Shown: positions 1-5,047 of the stretch, in pieces
How the letters are laid out: the number at the start of each line of letters is the position of its first letter
Position numbering within the stretch: position 1 is the stretch's first letter
Assembly: GCA_001769005.1 (NCBI GenBank)
Contig: MENE01000101.1
Location: 1 to 5,047 of the forward strand
Length of the DNA stretch: 5,047 bases
Source of the DNA: Bacteroidetes bacterium GWA2_31_9b
GTDB taxonomy: Bacteria; Bacteroidota; Bacteroidia; Bacteroidales; UBA12077
Reading direction: 5' to 3'
The notes under the pieces: model-generated
Told to the model about the DNA's origin: nothing
Database searches by the model: none
Seen by the model: the letters and a program-made list of their open reading frames with translations, nothing else
Program-made: the position numbers and the translations under genes

Positions 1-120
1 AAATTTAAATATGATGACAATCATACAATAGTTTGCCTACTTGCTGCAAATATGAAAGGAAAAAGTAAAATAAATTTAGCATTCACAACTAAAGTCATTC
101 TTTTTTGTAAATTTAATTAA
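1..120 (+). CDS. possible C-terminal tail of an upstream gene (partial, weak)
   Basis: Frame 1 is open from the first base for 39 codons and stops at TAA 118-120. The other two forward frames close within the first 30 bases. The peptide contains a stretch reading TIVCLLAANMKGKSKINLAF, which is mixed hydrophobic and basic and matches no family I recognise. An open run of this length happens by chance now and then in DNA this AT-rich, so the call is tentative. If real, its stop lies 19 bases before the next gene's start, close enough for co-transcription. The alternative is plain AT-rich intergenic DNA. Confidence 0.3.
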   Translation, partial: KFKYDDNHTIVCLLAANMKGKSKINLAFTTKVILFCKFN

Positions 121-139
121 AATTTAAAAATAAAATAAT

Positions 140-721
140 ATGAAAAAAATTACATTCGTAGCTGGTTTAGTTATTATCAGTACAGTTTCTTCTTTGTTTG
201 CTCAAAAAAGCGGAGTTTTTAAATCATATACCGATTATTTTGCAAATAAGATGGAGTATGGTATTGATTGTGCAAAAGAAGTGCACAAAATAAAACTCAA
301 TGATTTTTGGGGTAAAGATTTTATTACGGTTATTCACGATGGGGAGCCATACGACCTTAAAAAAGCAGAAATATGGGGTTTTCAGCTTTGCGATGAAAAA
401 GTAATACGCTTTCAGGGCGAGGAAGATTACTTGGTTGACGACAAAAGCATTTTATGGATTTACAGCAAACAATCTGTTTTATCAGGCAATCCTAAAACTG
501 GTGGTTCCAAAACCATTACTACCTATTATTTTAGTAAAGGTGGCGATGGAGAAATTCAGGAATTAACCTTACTCAACCTTAAAACAGCATTTCCTGAAAA
601 CCATAAATTACACAATGCTATTGACAGTCAATTTAAGTCCGATGCTTCTTTAGATGAATACGACCAATTTCATATGCATTATAAAATCAATCATTTTTTG
701 GAAAGTTTTGAAGTAAAATAA
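140..721 (+). CDS. exported protein of unknown function, 193 aa
   Basis: This encodes a complete 193-residue protein. Residues 1-21 form a typical Sec signal peptide: a KK start, a hydrophobic core and a likely cut after SLFA, leaving a mature chain starting QKSG. The mature part is soluble-looking, rich in aromatic and acidic residues, with no further membrane segment. It has two cysteines (C44, C84), and histidines cluster near the C-terminus (H155, H158, H178, H180, H185, including FHMHYKINH), which could bind metal, though this is only inference. I do not recognise a named domain; the overall look is of the uncharacterised exported proteins common in Bacteroidota. The ATG at 140 follows an A/T-rich leader and starts exactly at the signal peptide. 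The gene ends 28 bases before the metal-binding lipoprotein gene, suggesting one transcript and a role in periplasmic metal handling. Confidence 0.85.
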   Translation: MKKITFVAGLVIISTVSSLFAQKSGVFKSYTDYFANKMEYGIDCAKEVHKIKLNDFWGKDFITVIHDGEPYDLKKAEIWGFQLCDEKVIRFQGEEDYLVDDKSILWIYSKQSVLSGNPKTGGSKTITTYYFSKGGDGEIQELTLLNLKTAFPENHKLHNAIDSQFKSDASLDEYDQFHMHYKINHFLESFEVK

Positions 722-749
722 TTTGTTTTTTAATATTAATTACAATCAT

Positions 750-1022
750 ATGATAAAGAATATTTTGATTATTTCAGTTTTTGCTGCATTTATAGTATTT
801 GCTGCTTCGTGTGGCAGTGGTTCTCACAAAACTCACAATCATTCTGAAATGCTGAAAGATAGTATAGAAGTGTATTACTCCTGCACCATGCACCCCGAAG
901 TGCATAGCGACAAACCGGGTAAATGTCCAAAGTGCGGGATGACCTTAGTAAAGAAGGAAATGGTTGAATCCGATTCAATCCACATGCACCACGACACAAA
1001 AAGTACAGAACATCAACATTAA
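750..1022 (+). CDS. small heavy-metal-binding-domain lipoprotein, 90 aa
   Basis: This predicts a 90-residue periplasm-facing lipoprotein. Residues 1-20 are a hydrophobic signal ending in an acceptable lipobox (AASC), with C21 as the lipidated cysteine. Residues 42-67 carry the heavy-metal-binding domain signature YYSCTMHPE...KPGKCPKCGMTL, with C45, M47, H48, C59, C62 and M64 as likely ligands. In Bacteroidota this domain is found in CusB-type adaptors and copper ATPases as well as in small stand-alone proteins. Both flanks are His-rich (H26, H29, H31; H78, H80, H81, H88, H90), which adds binding capacity. An in-frame TTG at 723 would add nine residues before the signal peptide, so I chose the ATG at 750. 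The likely role is periplasmic binding or delivery of copper, silver or a similar metal to the downstream efflux system. This is inferred from the domain and its neighbours. Confidence 0.88.
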   Translation: MIKNILIISVFAAFIVFAASCGSGSHKTHNHSEMLKDSIEVYYSCTMHPEVHSDKPGKCPKCGMTLVKKEMVESDSIHMHHDTKSTEHQH

Positions 1023-1037
1023 AATAAGCAATTAGCT

Positions 1038-1089
1038 GGGCGACTGCCATTTTTCAAGAGATTAGCAATGTTGAAAATGGTAGTTGCTC
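1038..1089 (+). terminator. long imperfect hairpin after the lipoprotein gene, probable terminator
   Basis: Bases 1038-1057 pair with 1071-1089 around a 13-base loop (1058-1070). I count 19 pairs, a single bulged T at 1054 and three wobble pairs (1039/1088, 1042/1085, 1046/1081). All three are G-U in the + strand RNA and would be C-A mismatches in the opposite strand's RNA, which favours a structure acting in the forward transcript. It begins 16 bases after the stop codon of the lipoprotein gene and is followed by a moderately T-rich run (CTTATTTATAA). This fits an intrinsic terminator or a 3'-end stabilising stem. The tail is not a clean T-run, so termination may be incomplete, or it could be a dispersed intergenic repeat. 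Confidence 0.6.
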
Positions 1090-1146
1090 CTTATTTATAA
1101 AGAAGCAAAAAAATAACTAAAATTAGAATAAGAATTATCGTCATAG

Positions 1147-1215
1147 TATGAACAGTATTATTTTTCATACCAACAGGATAAATGTCATAAATGTGGAATG
1201 ACATTAGAAGCCTGA
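1147..1215 (+). pseudogene. remnant of a second heavy-metal-binding domain gene
   Basis: This frame encodes 22 residues ending QDKCHKCGMTLEA and then a TGA stop. The ending lines up with KPGKCPKCGMTL in the intact lipoprotein at 750-1022: the CxxCGMTL core is kept, and a YYFS stretch just upstream resembles the YYSC that opens the domain, with the middle shortened and the CxMHP part missing. An in-frame TAG at 1144-1146 and the absence of any signal peptide or start codon show it is not a working gene in this form. It is probably the decayed end of a duplicated or related domain gene. Around it, 1091-1146 and 1216-1318 are AT-rich; I see no gene or convincing promoter there, although any promoter for the genes at 1319 onward should lie in this stretch if the hairpin at 1038-1089 terminates. 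Confidence 0.6.
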
Positions 1216-1318
1216 GATTTGAAAAATATGCCCCGTAGAAATTAGGGAAGTTTAAACAATGATAATTCTAACTCTGGTGGTCAAAGTGAATATAATCATT
1301 AACCTTAACCTTTATATT

Positions 1319-1934
1319 ATGAAAACATTGATCAAATTATTGTCAGCAATTTTTTTGGTAGCTGGAATAACCCTTAACACTTCTGCGCATGAAGAGTACC
1401 ACACTAAAAAGGATACAGCACAAAAAGCTGTTGCAATGACTGACACATCAAGAGGTGTTGTTAATACGGCAGTTGCCCTTGCACCAACTGGTTTTTCAAC
1501 CTTGCACCCACTTGTAGTTCATTTTCCAATTGTTTTGTTGATAATAGCAGCTTTACTTCAAATTGTAGGATTGTTCTATACAAAAAGCAACTGGAATTAT
1601 ATCACCGTAGTTATTCGCATGTGGAGTTTTAGGAGCATACCTTTCGGGTGGTTATTTCCATCCGCATACCCATGGACTGTCTTCAAGCGCTGCCGAAATT
1701 TTAGAAAGCCATGAGTTTTTTGCTTCGCTTACCTTGTTTTCTTCTATTACAGCACTCATACTTAAAATTGCGGGTATGTATATATTTAAAAGTAGAAAAC
1801 GAGTGTTTGAAATTGTAGTAGCCCTTGTTTTGATATTTTCTGCTGTCAGCGTTTCGATTGCAGGGCATTGGGGTGCATATCTTACACATGTAGAAGGTGT
1901 GGGCCCTCAAGGTAAATTCATCGAAATAGAATAA
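1319..1934 (+). pseudogene. DUF2231-like four-helix membrane protein, broken by a +1 frameshift
   Basis: Read with one extra base removed near 1616, this gives a continuous 204-residue protein. Residues 1-23 are a signal peptide ending TSA, followed by a His-containing linker. Four hydrophobic segments lie at about 66-87, 94-110, 133-153 and 162-182. Conserved-looking His motifs are HPLVVHFP (63-70), HPHTHGL (114-120), ESHEFF (129-134) and GHWGAYLTH (182-190), typical of the DUF2231 membrane family, whose biochemical role is not established; haem or metal binding is a guess from the histidines. As written, the first frame runs on to a stop at 1714 after 131 residues, losing the last two and a half helices. 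Dropping C1616 restores VIACGVLGAY. An in-frame ATG at 1259 would put 20 residues before the signal peptide, so 1319 is preferred. The gene ends 17 bases before the pump gene, so they are probably co-transcribed. The break may be a mutation or a sequence error. Confidence 0.8.
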
Positions 1935-1951
1935 CTTTTAAAGAAATTATT

Positions 1952-4900
1952 ATGATTTTTAACAAACTTGTAAAATTTTTTCTCGAAAACCGGCTGGTTA
2001 CATTTATGTTTCTCATTGCCTTTGTGGTTTTTGGGTTAGTATATACGCCTTTTAATTGGCAAATGGGAGTTTTACCACGCGATCCAATACCAGTAGATGC
2101 TATACCAGATTTAGGTGACAACCAGCAAATTGTTGCTACTGAATGGATGGGACGTTCTCCTAAAGACATTCAAAACCAGATTACATATCCATTAACCACA
2201 GCATTACTTGGTATTCCGGGAGTAAAAACTGTACGTAGTACTTCTATGTTTGGAATGTCGTTTATATATGTGATATTTAAAGATAATATTGACTTTTACT
2301 GGAGTCGTTCCCGTATTCTGGAAAAATTGAATTCATTACCTTCAGGCACATTGCCAAGTGGAGTAACGCCAATGCTTGGGCCTGATGCCACGGCATTAGG
2401 TCAAATATTCTGGTACACTCTTGAAGGACGTGATACTAAAACAGGAGAGCCTTCCGGTGGTTGGAATCCTCAAGAATTAAGAACTATTCAGGATTTTTAT
2501 GTAAAATATGGACTTTCTACCGCCGAAGGTGTTTCAGAAGTGGCATCTGTTGGTGGATTTATAAAAGAATATCAGGTAGATATTAACCCAGAAGCACTTA
2601 AAGCATTTAATGTGTCTGTAATGGACGTGATGAATACTGTAAGCAAAAGCAATCTTGACATTGGAGCTGAAACAATTGAATTAAACAATGTGGAATATAT
2701 CATCAGGGGATTGGGGTATGTCAAAAATCTTAACGACCTGGAGAATTCTGTTATAGCTGTTAGAAATAATGTTCCAGTAAGGATTAAAGATGTAGCCCAC
2801 ACCTCTTTTGGCCCGGCAACACGGCGTGGTGGCCTTGATAAAGATGGTTCTGAAGCTGTAGGAGCTGTAGTAGTTGCCCGTTATGGCTCAAATCCTATGG
2901 AAGTAATCAATAATGTTAAAAATAAAATCAAAGAAATTGATGCAGGATTACCCCAAAAAACGCTTCCTGATGGAAGGATTTCAAAGATAAAAATTGTTCC
3001 ATTTTACGATCGAACAGGATTGATTAAGGAAACCATTGGTACACTTGAATCTGCTCTTTCTCACGAAATCCTTATAAGTATTATTGTAATTATAGTATTG
3101 GTATTTAATCTTAGGGCTTCACTTATTGTTGCCGGGTTATTGCCTCTAGGAGTGTTGATTACCTTTATTTTGATGCGTATTTTTGGAGTTGATGCTAATA
3201 TTGTAGCCCTTTCAGGTATTGCAATTGCTATTGGAGTAATGGTTGATGTTGGAATTGTGGATGTAGAAAATATCTTGCGGCATTTGGATATGCCGGAAAA
3301 CAAAGGAATACGTGGCAAAAAATTATTAGAGGTAATTTATCAGGCAACAACAGAAGTAAGAGCTGCCGTAGTTACATCTATGGCTACTACAGTGGTTAGC
3401 TTCCTTCCGGTTTTTGCTATGGTGGCATCTGAAGGTAAATTATTTCATCCATTAGCATTTACAAAAACCTTCGCATTATTATCAGCATTTATTCTTGGAA
3501 TTATTGTATTACCTACATTGGTGCATATATTCTACAATGTTTCTTTTGATTCTAAGAAAATCCGAAAAGTAATAAATGGTATTCTAATTTTAACAGGTAT
3601 AATATTCGTTACAATTTGGCATACATGGTCTGCGCTAGCTTTAATAGCAATTGGAATTAACAATTTACTAAATTATCGTTGGCCGGAAAAACGAAAAGAA
3701 TATACAAACTACATTAATATTGCTATCACTGTTTTAGTTGCTATGTATTTTTTGTCTATCGAGTGGTTGCCTTTAGGAGCACACAACAGTGCTTTTATAA
3801 ACTTCTTGTTTGTTTCAAGTATTGTTGCATTTGTACTGATTGGAGTTTTATCAATAGTTCATTTTTACGAACGAATTCTTCGCTGGGCCTTGCGTAACAA
3901 ATGGAAGTTTTTATTACTTCCTGCTTTCACCTTGTTTTTTGGGATTTTAATTTGGCTAGGAACCAATAAAATTTTTGGATTCGTTGCAACTGGTTTTGAA
4001 AAAGTTGGTTGGCAAAGTTTTAGGCAAACATCATTTTGGCAGGGTGGAATAAAAATATTTCCAGGTATTGGAAAAGAGTTCATGCCTTCGCTTAACGAAG
4101 GTTCGTTTTTACTTATGCCAACAAGTATGCCTCATTCAAGTATTGAAAAAAACCTACAATATATAGAAACACTTGATAAGCGGCTTTCATCTATTCCAGA
4201 AGTTGAAATTGCTGTTGGTAAATGGGGGCGTGTTAATTCAGCTCTTGACCCAGCACCAGTTCAGATGTTCGAGAACACGATTAATTATCGTTCTGAATAT
4301 ATTTTAGATGAGAATGGACACAGGATGCAATTTAAAGTGGATAATGATGACAGTTATATTTTAAAAAACGGGACTAAGTATAATCCAGAAAATGAAGCAT
4401 TTAGGATTATTCCTGTTGACAGCTTGATTACTACTACTAATGGAGAGTATTTTCGACAATGGAGAAAACAGATTAAGAAACCACAGGATATTTGGACTGA
4501 GATAGTAAAAGTAACCAATATTCCGGGTTTGACTTCTGCTCCAAAGTTACAACCAATTGAAACTCGTTTGGTAATGCTCTCCACCGGAATGCGCGCTCCA
4601 ATGGGCCTAAAAGTATATGGACCTGATTTGGCCTCCATAGAACAAGCAGGTATGCTATTTGAACAGGCCTTAAAAGATGTTCCTTCAGTTAAAGCTTCAT
4701 CTGTATTTTACGACCGTGCAGTTGGTTCACCCTACATCGAAATAAAACTAAATCGTGAAGCAATGGCAAGATTTGGAATGAGTATTAACGATGTACAGGA
4801 AATATTACAAGTTGCAGTTGGTGGAATGACTTTGAGTTATTCTGTTGAAGGTCTTGAGCGATTTCCAATGCGTGTTCGTTATGCACGTGAATTAAGGGAC

Positions 4901-5047
4901 AACCCTGATGATATAAAACGCATCCTAATCCCCGCAATGAATGGTGTTCAAATCCCTTTAGGTGAAATTGCAGACATTGAATATACCCGAGGCGCACAAA
5001 TGATTCGAAGTGAAAATACTTTTCTTGTTGGCTATGTTATTTTTGAC
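1952..5047 (+). CDS. cusA: CusA-type heavy-metal RND efflux pump, 3'-truncated by the window
   Basis: This is the inner-membrane proton-driven pump of a tripartite Cu(I)/Ag(I) exporter. The first 1032 residues are open to the last base; by alignment with E. coli CusA (1047 aa) recalled from memory, about 220 residues with the last helices are missing. Visible parts: TM1 (15-31), a periplasmic domain opening with DAIPDLGDNQQ, TM2-TM6 (about 372-529), an inserted block with about four hydrophobic segments (540-637), TM7 (about 652-670) and most of the second periplasmic domain. The TM4 motif AIGVMVDVGIVDVEN holds D432 and E439, spaced like the proton-relay acids of CzcA (D408/E415) and CusA D405. 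The Cu/Ag site methionines M573, M623 and M672 of CusA match M722 (LLMPTSMP), M772 (VQMFENTI) and M875 (VMLSTGM). CzcA lacks these, which favours monovalent metals over Zn/Co/Cd. The start follows an A-rich leader (AAAGAAATTATT). The CusB and CusC partners are not in view. Confidence 0.93.
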   Translation, partial: MIFNKLVKFFLENRLVTFMFLIAFVVFGLVYTPFNWQMGVLPRDPIPVDAIPDLGDNQQIVATEWMGRSPKDIQNQITYPLTTALLGIPGVKTVRSTSMFGMSFIYVIFKDNIDFYWSRSRILEKLNSLPSGTLPSGVTPMLGPDATALGQIFWYTLEGRDTKTGEPSGGWNPQELRTIQDFYVKYGLSTAEGVSEVASVGGFIKEYQVDINPEALKAFNVSVMDVMNTVSKSNLDIGAETIELNNVEYIIRGLGYVKNLNDLENSVIAVRNNVPVRIKDVAHTSFGPATRRGGLDKDGSEAVGAVVVARYGSNPMEVINNVKNKIKEIDAGLPQKTLPDGRISKIKIVPFYDRTGLIKETIGTLESALSHEILISIIVIIVLVFNLRASLIVAGLLPLGVLITFILMRIFGVDANIVALSGIAIAIGVMVDVGIVDVENILRHLDMPENKGIRGKKLLEVIYQATTEVRAAVVTSMATTVVSFLPVFAMVASEGKLFHPLAFTKTFALLSAFILGIIVLPTLVHIFYNVSFDSKKIRKVINGILILTGIIFVTIWHTWSALALIAIGINNLLNYRWPEKRKEYTNYINIAITVLVAMYFLSIEWLPLGAHNSAFINFLFVSSIVAFVLIGVLSIVHFYERILRWALRNKWKFLLLPAFTLFFGILIWLGTNKIFGFVATGFEKVGWQSFRQTSFWQGGIKIFPGIGKEFMPSLNEGSFLLMPTSMPHSSIEKNLQYIETLDKRLSSIPEVEIAVGKWGRVNSALDPAPVQMFENTINYRSEYILDENGHRMQFKVDNDDSYILKNGTKYNPENEAFRIIPVDSLITTTNGEYFRQWRKQIKKPQDIWTEIVKVTNIPGLTSAPKLQPIETRLVMLSTGMRAPMGLKVYGPDLASIEQAGMLFEQALKDVPSVKASSVFYDRAVGSPYIEIKLNREAMARFGMSINDVQEILQVAVGGMTLSYSVEGLERFPMRVRYARELRDNPDDIKRILIPAMNGVQIPLGEIADIEYTRGAQMIRSENTFLVGYVIFD

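Noticed and set aside
108..126. Inverted repeat TAAATTT / AAATTTA around the stop codon at 118-120
   Set aside because: The arms are only seven A/T pairs and expected by chance in this composition; too weak for an operator or terminator call.
101..139. Bacteroidota-type promoter (TTTG near -33, TAnnTTTG near -7) before the gene at 140
   Set aside because: A TTTG occurs at 104-107, but no TAnnTTTG lies at the right spacing downstream; the region is simply A/T-rich.
723..749. TTG start at 723 giving a nine-residue longer metal-binding lipoprotein
   Set aside because: The added residues precede a well-formed signal peptide that begins at the ATG at 750; the longer form would place polar residues (NINYNH) ahead of it.
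790..1050. Reverse-strand open frame opposite the lipoprotein gene, and other reverse-strand frames across the pump gene
   Set aside because: They lie opposite clearly coding forward genes, have no recognisable domains and read as antisense shadows.
1259..1318. ATG at 1259 as start of the DUF2231-like gene
   Set aside because: It would put 20 hydrophobic residues before a complete signal peptide starting MKTLIKLL at 1319; the later ATG is the natural start.
1600..1630. Programmed ribosomal frameshift in the DUF2231-like gene
   Set aside because: There is no slippery heptamer, homopolymer or evident downstream stimulatory stem at the shift, and I know of no such recoding in this family.
1952..5047. 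Assignment of the pump as a CzcA-type Zn/Co/Cd exporter
   Set aside because: TM4 lacks the DFG start of the Czc-type motif and has AIGVMVD instead, and the three CusA site methionines are present with MLSTG where CzcA has ISG.

Overview
The window is an AT-rich stretch with every gene on the + strand. It looks like part of a copper/silver (heavy-metal) resistance locus from a member of the Bacteroidota. Three things suggest that phylum: A/T-rich leaders without clear Shine-Dalgarno sites, a small His-rich lipoprotein with a heavy-metal-binding domain beside a membrane protein of the DUF2231 type, and an enlarged CusA-like pump with extra membrane segments. I cannot place it below phylum.

Layout, left to right. 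Bases 1-120 are open in one frame and may be the tail of an upstream gene (weak). Bases 140-721 encode a 193-residue exported protein of unknown function. Bases 750-1022 encode a 90-residue probable lipoprotein with a Cys/Met/His metal-binding domain and His-rich flanks. The next 296 bases hold no intact gene. They contain a long imperfect hairpin at 1038-1089, probably a terminator, and at 1147-1215 a decayed copy of the C-terminal half of a second metal-binding domain. Bases 1319-1934 hold a four-helix His-rich membrane protein (DUF2231-like) broken by one extra base near 1616; both halves are otherwise well preserved. From 1952 to the window edge runs an intact but cut-off gene for a CusA-type RND metal efflux pump; its first 1032 residues are visible.

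How they may work together (inference). The RND pump would export Cu(I)/Ag(I) across the outer membrane with an adaptor (CusB) and an outer-membrane channel (CusC), neither of which is in the window. The small lipoprotein could bind or hand over metal in the periplasm. The DUF2231-like protein sits only 17 bases before the pump gene and is probably co-transcribed with it. The pump keeps the three periplasmic methionines that bind Cu(I)/Ag(I) in E. coli CusA, but most of the membrane methionine relay positions checked are replaced, and it carries two large insertions. I see no wholly new system. The points most worth a second look are this altered pump architecture, the broken DUF2231-like gene and the relic metal-binding domain.
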